In this document: positions 24,601 through 30,767 of the stretch, one piece after another
Position numbering within the stretch: position 1 is the first letter of the stretch
How the letters are laid out: the number at the start of each line of letters is the position of its first letter
Assembly: GCA_035525375.1 (NCBI GenBank)
Contig: DATLEI010000077.1
Coordinates: forward strand, 1 to 35,337
Origin: JALZBN01 sp035525375
GTDB lineage: Bacteria; Actinomycetota; Acidimicrobiia; Acidimicrobiales; AC-14
Reading direction: 5' to 3'
Length of the DNA stretch: 35,337 nt
The notes under the pieces: generated by a model
Database searches by the model: none
What the model was told of the DNA's origin: nothing
The model's input: only the letters and a program-made list of their open reading frames with translations
Translations under genes and position numbers: made by a program

Positions 24601-25689
24601 GTGCGCGGCGGGCTACGACTTCTGAGCTTGGCGACGACTCTCGTCCTACTAACCGGCGCTTCGTGCACTAGCAGCGACGGCGGCAAACCCCAGCTCACCG
24701 TGAACGGCAAGAAGATCGCCATCGCCTCGCCGACGTGGAGCGTTGCCGACGCGCTGAGTGCCTCGGGCACCGTTCTTCGCAGCGGCATGTTCACGTCGGT
24801 GGTCACCGGCCGCCCCCTGGAGCCGAACGGGAACGCGGCCAGTTTGACCGTTGACGGCGATGCAGTGCTCCCGACGGCAAGGATTCATCGCGACACCCAG
24901 ATCAAGGCGGTGAACGGCGCGGACACGGTCGAGCCGGTGGAGAATCGGCTGGCGTACGGCGAGCCGCCGCCACTGCCGCCAGCCGTGACGTCGCTCTGGC
25001 ACCCCGGCCGCGGTCCCGTTGAACAGCAGACGGTCGGGAAGCTGAGCGGCGAAGTCGTCTCGAGGACCGCGATTGGCCCTGCGATTCCACCGCAGCCTGA
25101 GGAGGGCAAGGTCGTGGCCCTCAGTTTTGATGACGGTCCTGACCCGAAGTGGACGCCGTCGATCTTGGCCATCCTCAAGGACGAGGGCGTGCCCGCGACA
25201 TTCTGTGTCGTTGGGTCGTCGGCAAAGCGCCATACGGACTTGGTTCAGTCAGAGACCGTGCTCGGACACACCCTGTGCAATCACACGATGGACCACGCCC
25301 ACATGACCAAGCGCGCCCATGACGACATGGTCGCTCAGATGGTCGACTGCACGGCGGTCGTGACCTCGGCCGGTGTACCGGCTCCGACCTTGTTCCGCGC
25401 TCCATACGGCGAGTTGTCGCCCGACGTCACCCAAACCGCACAGGCCCAGGGCATGGAGGTCTTTGGTTGGAACATCGATCCGGCGGACTATCGCAAGCCG
25501 GCCTCGTCGACAATCGTGGCCCGCGTGCTCGCCCAGTTGAAGCCGGGAGGCATCGTGCTCATGCACGACGGGGGTGGTGATCGATCCTCGACTGTCGCTG
25601 CCCTCCGGCCGCTCATCCGCGCCCTGAAGGCGCAGGGCTGGTCATTTTCTACACCCACCCGTCAGTCAACCGTCAGCCCGCCGCCGTGA
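24601..25689 (+). CDS. Secreted polysaccharide deacetylase (NodB) with N-terminal DUF348-like domain
   Basis: A 362-residue exported enzyme. A signal peptide (LRLLSLATTLVLLTGASC) ends at Cys22, possibly lipidated. Residues 30-120 contain two ubiquitin-like units resembling DUF348 (PQLTVNGKKIAIASPTWSV, then ASLTVDGDAVLP), the domain known from Rpf-type resuscitation factors. The NodB catalytic domain follows: LSFDDGPDPKWTPSIL (Asp177, metal Asp178), NHTMDH (His228, His232), FRAPYGE, GWNIDPADY and GGIVLMHDGGG, all key residues present. It should deacetylate peptidoglycan or another N-acetylated wall glycan. GTG 24601 is chosen because the signal peptide follows directly; the frame is open far upstream only because of high GC. 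Confidence 0.9.
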   Translation: MRGGLRLLSLATTLVLLTGASCTSSDGGKPQLTVNGKKIAIASPTWSVADALSASGTVLRSGMFTSVVTGRPLEPNGNAASLTVDGDAVLPTARIHRDTQIKAVNGADTVEPVENRLAYGEPPPLPPAVTSLWHPGRGPVEQQTVGKLSGEVVSRTAIGPAIPPQPEEGKVVALSFDDGPDPKWTPSILAILKDEGVPATFCVVGSSAKRHTDLVQSETVLGHTLCNHTMDHAHMTKRAHDDMVAQMVDCTAVVTSAGVPAPTLFRAPYGELSPDVTQTAQAQGMEVFGWNIDPADYRKPASSTIVARVLAQLKPGGIVLMHDGGGDRSSTVAALRPLIRALKAQGWSFSTPTRQSTVSPPP

Positions 25690-25699
25690 CCCCGCGTTG

Positions 25700-26842
25700 C
25701 TATCTGTAGTTGCCCGTGTGGCCCAGGCTGTAGCGACCGGGCTGGGGGAATATGGCCAAGCCGTGGGGCCCCTTACCGACGGGTATTCGCGCCAGTAACT
25801 CACCGGAGCGAGTGTCGATGACGTACACCTCGCTGTTGTACCGCCCCGCGACCCAGAACTGGTTACCGTCGGCGGACACCCCTCCCATGTCAGGGCTGCC
25901 GTTGGGCACCGCCCATGTTCCGGTGACCTTCTGGGTGCCGACGTCGACGACCGAAACTGAGCCACCTAGTCGGTTCGTGACGTAGAGCGACTTCGCGTCG
26001 CGGCTGAAGTACATACCGTGCGCGCCCTTACCGGTGGGGATGAAGCCCAACTGGGTCATGGTTTCCCCATCGAGAATGTGGACACCGTGTTCCGACTGGT
26101 TCGCCACGTAGAAGACTTTGCCGTCGGGTGACAGCCTCGTGTCAATCGGTTGGCCACCGACCTGAAGTTCACCAACGACTTCCAAAGTGACGAGATCGAC
26201 CTTGACCACCCAGCCCGAGAACTCGCAACTCGCGAGCAGATACCGCCCGTCGGCCGAGAAGTCGAGATGATCGACCCCGGGATGGCTGACTGGCACCGAC
26301 TTGATCAGGTCCCACGTCGTGGGATTACGAAAGTCGAGCCGCTTGAATCGCTCGGCCACGACGATCGCCTTCGACCCGTCGGGCGTAAAATAGAGGTTGT
26401 AGGGATCGTCAACTGGAATCGATTTGCCCGGCTTACCGCTCATCGGGTCGATCGGGGTGAGCGAGTTGCCGGCGGTGTTGTCGGCATAGAGCACCTTCAT
26501 GTCCCACGACGGCGTGACGTGCTGTGGCAACTTTCCGACAGGGAAGTGGTCAATCACTTTGAACGTGGCGGGGTCGATGACATCGACCGTGTTCGACTCA
26601 CTGTTTGGCACGTACACCCGTGTCGGTACGCCGGCCGTCGTAGGGCTCATGTTGCCCGCCGCTGTGGCCGCGTAGACGTTGTCCGTCGGTGCCGGCGCGG
26701 GCGCAGTCGTTGTCGGTGGTGGAGCGGCGGTTTGGGTCGTTGATGTCGAGGCCCCTTCGACCTTCGCGGAACCGCTGTCGCAACCGACTAGGAGCAGAAG
26801 CCCCCCGACGAGCGCGATCGTGAGACGTCGAGAGGTGCGCAT
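25700..26842 (-). CDS. Lipoprotein with YVTN-type beta-propeller
   Basis: A 380-residue exported protein. The signal is MRTSRRLTIALVGGLLLLVGC with lipobox LLVGC. A Thr/Pro/Ala-rich linker runs to about residue 65. The rest is a run of six to seven blades of the YVTN/NHL/SMP-30-like type: RVYVPNSESNTVDVIDPATFKVIDH, KVFYVANQSEHGVHILDGETM, KSLYVTNRLGGSVSVVDVGTQKV and QFWVAGRYNSEVYVIDTRSGEL. Such propellers act in surface binding or as scaffold/sensor domains; no catalytic motif is seen. It is divergent from a marR gene whose operator overlaps the shared promoter region (100 bp), so it may be a target. Confidence 0.88.
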   Translation of the reverse strand: MRTSRRLTIALVGGLLLLVGCDSGSAKVEGASTSTTQTAAPPPTTTAPAPAPTDNVYAATAAGNMSPTTAGVPTRVYVPNSESNTVDVIDPATFKVIDHFPVGKLPQHVTPSWDMKVLYADNTAGNSLTPIDPMSGKPGKSIPVDDPYNLYFTPDGSKAIVVAERFKRLDFRNPTTWDLIKSVPVSHPGVDHLDFSADGRYLLASCEFSGWVVKVDLVTLEVVGELQVGGQPIDTRLSPDGKVFYVANQSEHGVHILDGETMTQLGFIPTGKGAHGMYFSRDAKSLYVTNRLGGSVSVVDVGTQKVTGTWAVPNGSPDMGGVSADGNQFWVAGRYNSEVYVIDTRSGELLARIPVGKGPHGLAIFPQPGRYSLGHTGNYR

Positions 26843-26904
26843 CGCCCCAGCATGCCTCCCGGCGGGCGCTCAGGGCGAAGCGGGCGGCGCGCAGATACTG
26901 GAGC

Positions 26905-26934
26905 TTGTCAACAGTCGATGTCTCACAGTATTGT
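26905..26934 (+). promoter_or_regulatory. Leaderless promoter of the second marR gene
   Basis: TTGTCA (26905-26910) and TATTGT (26929-26934) are spaced 18 bp. Transcription would start next to ATG 26942, and there is no Shine-Dalgarno sequence. The opposite strand of the same segment reads TTGACA (26911-26906), a perfect -35 hexamer for the divergent propeller gene, though I see no matching -10. Confidence 0.5.
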
Positions 26935-26938
26935 GAGA
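26921..26938. promoter_or_regulatory. Perfect palindromic operator of the MarR regulator
   Basis: TCTCACAGTATTGTGAGA has 7-bp perfect inverted arms (TCTCACA/TGTGAGA) separated by GTAT. It covers the predicted -10 and ends four bases before the marR start codon. Size, symmetry and position fit a MarR dimer site that blocks RNA polymerase, giving autorepression. Confidence 0.7.
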
Positions 26939-26941
26939 TGT

Positions 26942-27358
26942 ATGGTCTTGACCGACCCGTCCACCGAGGAACTCGTGGGGCTGTTTTTTGGCGTCCTCGG
27001 CAAGATGAAGCAGCACTTCGCTGAACGGTCCGCCGAATTCGATCTTTCGTTTGCCCAGGCCATGGCGGTGCGGGAACTCGAGGAGCCGCTGTCAATGCGT
27101 GATCTCGCTGAACGCCTTGGCTGCGACGCGTCGAATGTCACCGGCATCGTCGATCGGCTCGAGGAGCGGAAGCTGGTCGAGCGTCAGATTCTGCCCGGCG
27201 ACCGCCGGGTCAAGCGACTGGTGCTTACCAGCGCCGGTCGATCATTGCGCCGCGCTCATCAGGAACGGCTTGCCGAAGACCTGCCCCTCGTTGCCTCGCT
27301 GTCGGCGGCTGACCGCCGCGTCCTGACTGACCTGTTCCGCCGGGTCGCCGACCAGTAG
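26942..27358 (+). CDS. MarR-family transcriptional regulator
   Basis: A 138-residue MarR protein: dimer helix EELVGLFFGVLGKMKQHF, helix-turn-helix LSMRDLAERLGCDASNVTGIVDRLEERKLVERQ and wing ILPGDRRVKRLVLTSAGR. ATG 26942 is used because it follows the palindromic operator and the promoter; the frame continues upstream to 26852 only as open sequence. It is divergent from the beta-propeller lipoprotein, its likely target. The HTH and wing closely resemble those of the other MarR at 21271. Confidence 0.92.
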   Translation: MVLTDPSTEELVGLFFGVLGKMKQHFAERSAEFDLSFAQAMAVRELEEPLSMRDLAERLGCDASNVTGIVDRLEERKLVERQILPGDRRVKRLVLTSAGRSLRRAHQERLAEDLPLVASLSAADRRVLTDLFRRVADQ

Positions 27359-27703
27359 TCAGCGCCGTCGGCGCTGACGCCATCGCTGCCACCAAGGTGG
27401 GCGACCTTCCGCCTTGCCCAGTTCGGCCAGGATCTCGGGACCGGCGGCGTTGACAATCTCCTCTGCTGCGTCGAGTAGCTCGGCGGCGCCGTCGCCGAGG
27501 CCCGGGGGTTCCGGCGGCGTCGGGGGGCTGAGGAGGGTGCCGTGCTTCCAGTTGACGTCGGCCAGTCGAGGATCGAATGCGGCGCAATTGGCAGGGCAGC
27601 GCCAAGGCGCCTCCGGCGCCAGGTCGAGGTCACACTTGCGCACTGTTTCACCGGACGCGTAGGTGCGGCTCTCGTAGTACTTGCAATCAGTCCGCATCGG
27701 CAT
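27359..27703 (-). CDS. Small protein with four-Cys N-terminal motif
   Basis: A 114-residue protein. The first 45 residues hold four Cys with Cx16CxnCx3C-like spacing (TDCKYYES, VRKCDLDL, WRCPANC), which looks like a metal or Fe-S site. The middle is Pro-rich (LLSPPTPPEPPGLGDG), followed by an Ala/Glu helix (AAELLDAAEEIVNAAGPEILAEL) and a basic Trp/Arg-rich tail (WWQRWRQRRRR). I recall similar short proteins in actinobacteria but no function. Starts at ATG 27703 and 27697 are both possible. It converges on marR with no gap between stops. Confidence 0.72.
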   Translation of the reverse strand: MPMRTDCKYYESRTYASGETVRKCDLDLAPEAPWRCPANCAAFDPRLADVNWKHGTLLSPPTPPEPPGLGDGAAELLDAAEEIVNAAGPEILAELGKAEGRPPWWQRWRQRRRR

Positions 27704-27814
27704 ACGTCCATGTTCGCAGGAACGGAGCTGATTTTTCTGCCGATTGTCGAAATTCAGTTGACGGCACCGCGATCACGTGGTGCGATGTGACGGCAGTTCG
27801 TTCATTGTTTCGAT

Positions 27815-28000
27815 ATGAGTGAGGTTCCGTTGGACGCATTCCGCAGCTCGATCTCCAAGACGAAGGGCCTGGGCGTATGCCCGGTCCAGGTCGGCTCGGC
27901 GCGCCCGTACGGCTTTATGTCGGTTGACGCAGCCAATTGGCTCGGCACTGGTCACGAGATTGGGCGGCCATGGGGCACGCGGAGGTTCTGCATCGAGTAG
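27815..28000 (+). CDS. Possible 61-residue ORF before a strong terminator (alternatively a small RNA)
   Basis: An ATG-started frame with about 80% G+C at third positions, higher than the opposite-strand frame here, which favours coding. The product (MSEVPLDAFRSSISKTKGLG..., ending RRFCIE) matches nothing I know and has no signal peptide. There is no Shine-Dalgarno sequence. A perfect terminator hairpin lies 30 nt after the stop, so a short transcript of about 250 nt probably ends there. That transcript could equally be a noncoding RNA. The rest of the 411-bp gap between 27704 and 28114 shows nothing else. Confidence 0.35.
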   Translation: MSEVPLDAFRSSISKTKGLGVCPVQVGSARPYGFMSVDAANWLGTGHEIGRPWGTRRFCIE

Positions 28001-28030
28001 CTCGCAGACCAATCCGAAGTGAGGCCCCAA

Positions 28031-28058
28031 GGCCGCCGGGAAACCCCGGCGGCCTTTT
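28031..28058 (+). terminator. Intrinsic terminator upstream of whiB
   Basis: A perfect 10-bp stem, GGCCGCCGGG (28031-28040) with CCCGGCGGCC (28045-28054), loop AAAC, followed by TTTTCCTTTAT. It ends a plus-strand transcript from the 27.8-28.0 kb region, and whiB begins 57 nt later. It is the clearest intrinsic terminator in the window. Confidence 0.85.
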
Positions 28059-28114
28059 CCTTTATCCGATTGCTTCTGCAGGACCGCAACATGACCCAGA
28101 AAGGGGACGAGACG

Positions 28115-28405
28115 ATGCTCGCCGAGCGGTGGGAGGACGAGGAGTACGAGGCGTGGGCCGATGCCCGGTGCAAGGACGGCACCGGTGACCTCACCGCGCT
28201 CTTCTACTCGGAGCAGCTCGACGACATTGCCCGGGCGAAGTCGATCTGCGCCGAATGCCCCGTGCAAGAGGCCTGCTTCGAGGGGGCGCTGGCGCGGCGC
28301 GAGCCGTTCGGTGTCTGGGGCGGACGGCTGTTCTTCAAGGGCAAGGTGCTGGCGGTCAAGCGGCCCCGGGGCCGGCCTCCTAAGCACCCTCGCCTCACCG
28401 CTTAG
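28115..28405 (+). CDS. whiB: WhiB-family iron-sulfur transcriptional regulator
   Basis: A 96-residue Wbl protein. Four conserved Cys (19, 45, 48, 54; CxxC in ICAECPVQEAC) bind a [4Fe-4S] cluster sensitive to O2 and NO. GVWGG (66-70) is the family turn that contacts the principal sigma factor. A basic C-terminal tail KRPRGRPPKHPR resembles an AT-hook and would bind DNA. Wbl proteins are confined to Actinomycetota and their phages. ATG 28115 has AAAGGGGA 7 nt upstream; ATG 28091 is also in frame. The short Cys spacing and tail resemble WhiB2/WhiB1-like members, but the subclass is not certain. Confidence 0.93.
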   Translation: MLAERWEDEEYEAWADARCKDGTGDLTALFYSEQLDDIARAKSICAECPVQEACFEGALARREPFGVWGGRLFFKGKVLAVKRPRGRPPKHPRLTA

Positions 28406-28449
28406 CTCACTCCCAGGGGTCCGCTCCCTTTGTGGAGTAAAAAGGCGGG

Positions 28450-28620
28450 ATGGCTGACGAGAATGAGGACGCACCGAACGAAGAGAAGCTCGACGAGCTC
28501 GAGGAGCACATCGAGGAGGCCCGTGCTCATGCCGACGAGGCGGTCAAGCCCAAGGAAAGCTTCGTCGACAGTGGCTCCGAGAACCCTGGCGAGGACGACC
28601 AGACGATTGCTCCTGGCTGA
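28450..28620 (+). CDS. 56-residue acidic protein downstream of whiB
   Basis: An ATG frame of 56 codons: MADENEDAPNEEKLDELEEH, then IEEARAHADEAVKPKESFVD and SGSENPGEDDQTIAPG. Over a third of residues are Asp or Glu, and the middle is a predicted amphipathic helix (KLDELEEHIEEARAHADEAV). It begins 44 nt after whiB and is probably cotranscribed with it; a weak AAAGGCGGG precedes the ATG. It ends exactly where the convergent radical SAM gene ends. I recall similar short acidic proteins with LDELEEHIEEAR and FVDSG in actinobacteria, with no known role. Confidence 0.72.
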   Translation: MADENEDAPNEEKLDELEEHIEEARAHADEAVKPKESFVDSGSENPGEDDQTIAPG

Positions 28621-29649
28621 CTAGAGGCCGAGGCCGAGTTGCTTCGGCTCGGTCCGCCGCCCCGGCGCCCTGCGCACTGGCACGTCGCGGGATTGTCTCG
28701 GCTCGACGGTGCGTCCGCCGTGTTTCGCCACCAGGTCCTTGACCAGGGTGGTGAGTCCGTCTTGCGCGCGCCGCGGCGCGTACGACTTGGGATAGAGCTG
28801 CTCGTAGGTCTTGAGCAAGTCCGGCCGTGTCGCTCGGAGCCACTCGAGGTACTGGTCACGTACTCCCGGCCTGAGGTGCAACAGGATCGGTGAGATCGAA
28901 GTCGCGCCGGCCTCCACGCAGGCTTTCACGACGAGGTCGAGCTGGTCGGGGCTGTCGGAGATTCCGGGGAGGACGGGTGCCAGCAGGACGCCGCAGCGGA
29001 TGCCGGCTTGGTTGAGCTTGGCTACGGCGTCCACGCGCCGGAGCGGATGAGGGGTCCCCGGCTCGCTGGCGCGCCAGACCTCCTCATCGAGCGTGCCGAT
29101 CGAGAAGTTGGCCCTGACATCGGTGTGCTTCGCGGCCTCGGCGAGAAGGTCGAGGTCGCGCAGGATCAATGTCGACTTGGTCAGGATCGAGAACGGGTTG
29201 CGAGCCGCGGCGAGTACCTCGATGATCCCCCTCGTCAGCCGGTACTTCCCTTCGCAGCGCTGGTAAGGGTCGGTGTTGGTGCCCATGGCGATGTGCTCGC
29301 CGGCCCACCTCGGTCGCCGGAGATCCGCGCGGAGACGCTCCACAGCGTTCACCTTCACGACAATTTTCTTGTCGAAGTCCTCGCCCGAGTTCATCCCGAG
29401 GTACTCATGTGTAGGGCGGGCAAAGCAATATTGGCAGGCATGCGAACATCCCCTGTACGCGTTGATCGTGTAGCGGAAGGGCACACGGCTCGCTGCCGGA
29501 ACCTCGTTGATGATGGTCTTGGCGTTGACGTGGATGAACTCCATGCCGCGAAACTCGCCTTTGCCCTGATGGCGGGTGACCTCGTCGAAGAGAGCGCCTT
29601 GAGGATCGTCGTCGGCGAGCTTCCAGCGCAGATCCAGAGGTGCGGCCAC
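28621..29649 (-). CDS. Rv2578c-family radical SAM protein (spore photoproduct lyase-like)
   Basis: A 342-residue radical SAM enzyme. Cys68, Cys72 and Cys75 (CSHACQYC) bind the [4Fe-4S] cluster; a Cx3Cx2C triad. SAM-binding and barrel motifs include AMGTNTDPYQRCEGKYRLTRG, FSILTKSTLILRD, ANFSIGTLDEEVW and GVLLAPVLPGISD. It resembles spore photoproduct lyase-like proteins (SplB family), but this organism is not a spore-former by any sign here, so the substrate is unknown. The GTG start at 29649 follows TACAGT (29660-29655) by five bases, a leaderless start, with a LexA-type box just upstream. A DNA-damage role is therefore likely. Confidence 0.9.
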   Translation of the reverse strand: MAAPLDLRWKLADDDPQGALFDEVTRHQGKGEFRGMEFIHVNAKTIINEVPAASRVPFRYTINAYRGCSHACQYCFARPTHEYLGMNSGEDFDKKIVVKVNAVERLRADLRRPRWAGEHIAMGTNTDPYQRCEGKYRLTRGIIEVLAAARNPFSILTKSTLILRDLDLLAEAAKHTDVRANFSIGTLDEEVWRASEPGTPHPLRRVDAVAKLNQAGIRCGVLLAPVLPGISDSPDQLDLVVKACVEAGATSISPILLHLRPGVRDQYLEWLRATRPDLLKTYEQLYPKSYAPRRAQDGLTTLVKDLVAKHGGRTVEPRQSRDVPVRRAPGRRTEPKQLGLGL

Positions 29650-29662
29650 GCCGAACTGTAGC

Positions 29663-29676
29663 CGAACAGGCGTTCG
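29663..29676. promoter_or_regulatory. LexA (SOS) box between the radical SAM and nurA genes
   Basis: CGAAC-AGGC-GTTCG is a perfect palindrome in the arms and matches the actinobacterial/Bacillus LexA consensus CGAAC-N4-GTTCG. It lies two bases upstream of the -10 (29660-29655) of the radical SAM gene, a position where LexA would block transcription. It is 42 bp upstream of the nurA -35, so control of nurA is possible but less direct. Confidence 0.7.
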
Positions 29677-29717
29677 TGGATTGCACTGCCGACGCGAGCG
29701 GCGGATGAATTACAGGC

Positions 29718-29746
29718 TTGTAACTGTCGTACTGGCCTTGAATACT
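29718..29746 (+). promoter_or_regulatory. Probable leaderless promoter of the nurA-herA-mre11-rad50 operon
   Basis: TTGTAA (29718-29723) and AATACT (29741-29746) are spaced 17 bp, placing transcription start at about 29753-29754, the nurA ATG. The GGGGGT tract is too close to the ATG to act as a normal ribosome-binding site. Confidence 0.45.
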
Positions 29747-29753
29747 GGGGGTG

Positions 29754-30767
29754 ATGACCACTACCGCCCCTTCTCCTTCGCTCGAGGCTGTCTCTGACCG
29801 GCTGGCATCACTCCTGTCCGCAGGCGGGGGTGGCGTTGGTGACGCTATGGGCTTCGGCCTTGCATTTGAGTCCGATATCCGGTTGCGCGCCCTTCCACCG
29901 GGAAGTCCGCCCGATGACCTGTGGGCCGTCGACGGCGGACAGGCGCTGGTCGCCGACGCGCGCTGTCTGCAGCTTCTCGTGACCCGGGCCTCTCGCGTTC
30001 GGTTTCGCGCCGGTGCGTGCGTCGTCGAGGAGGAGGGCGAGATCCGGGCTCACTTGTTAGGTGGCGATGAGACCCGCTCGGCGCGCGCCGGGCTGGGCCT
30101 GACACTCGCCGCAGACAGCACCATTGACGCCAACCTGCTCCGCGATCGCTGGGAATGGGAGGCCGTGGAGCGATGCGTCGCCGAGGCCGAAGACGGCGCA
30201 TTCGTACTGATCGACGGTGATCTCCAGCCCGACTGGCGAATTCCGTCGTCCTATCTCGCCGATCTGCTTGAAGTGGCGGCGCGCCGTCAGATCACGCTGG
30301 TGGGAGTCACCAAGCACTCGTCATTGTCCAGGGGTGGCGCGCCGTTGATCGGCCAGCTCGAGGTCGAGGCGGAGACAAGGGGCCCAGGCGGCCGGGAACG
30401 GGACGCGTTGGGACCTCGCGCCCGGTGGTGGGCGCCCATCGCGCATACCCGGCCCGACGTCGGTTACGGATTGCAGGTTGTCGTCGCCCGCCTCGATCCC
30501 GACGCCCGCTTCGCGTTTCGGATCGACCTGCCTGCGAATGTCGACGCTGCGGCCGCTCTCGGCCGGGTGGCTGCTGTCTGCGACGACGCCGCCTTCCCCG
30601 GTTATCCCTATCCTCTTGGTGTGGCCGATCGCCTCGCGGCCTGCTCGCCCTGGATTCGCCACGACCTGTGGTTGCAGGTCGACGAGCATCTCGAAGGGGC
30701 GGGAGTCGGGCCCGAGGTGCGAGAGCGAGCGTTCGCCGACCGTCACGGGCTGATGGAGCGTTACTGA
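29754..30767 (+). CDS. nurA: DNA double-strand break repair nuclease NurA
   Basis: A 337-residue NurA-family nuclease with the RNase H-like fold of the family. The first metal-site Asp is Asp60 in LWAVDGGQAL, the second cluster is VLIDGDLQ (Asp154, Asp156), followed by LVGVTKHSSLSRG and a C-terminal WIRHDLWLQVDEHL. In archaea NurA is a Mn-dependent 5'-3' exonuclease/endonuclease that works inside the HerA ring to resect DNA ends. Here it heads a run of four repair genes, with its stop overlapping the herA ATG (TGATG). GTG 29751 could also start the frame; ATG 29754 is used. Confidence 0.9.
   Translation: MTTTAPSPSLEAVSDRLASLLSAGGGGVGDAMGFGLAFESDIRLRALPPGSPPDDLWAVDGGQALVADARCLQLLVTRASRVRFRAGACVVEEEGEIRAHLLGGDETRSARAGLGLTLAADSTIDANLLRDRWEWEAVERCVAEAEDGAFVLIDGDLQPDWRIPSSYLADLLEVAARRQITLVGVTKHSSLSRGGAPLIGQLEVEAETRGPGGRERDALGPRARWWAPIAHTRPDVGYGLQVVVARLDPDARFAFRIDLPANVDAAAALGRVAAVCDDAAFPGYPYPLGVADRLAACSPWIRHDLWLQVDEHLEGAGVGPEVRERAFADRHGLMERY

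Noticed and set aside
27773..28474. Minus-strand frame of 233 codons across the whiB region
   Set aside because: It lies over whiB and the terminator hairpin, has low G+C at third positions in its C-terminal part and no recognisable domain.
30425..30766. Upstream extension of the herA frame
   Set aside because: It overlaps nurA in another frame and is Arg/Ser-rich; the HerA fold begins at ATG 30767.
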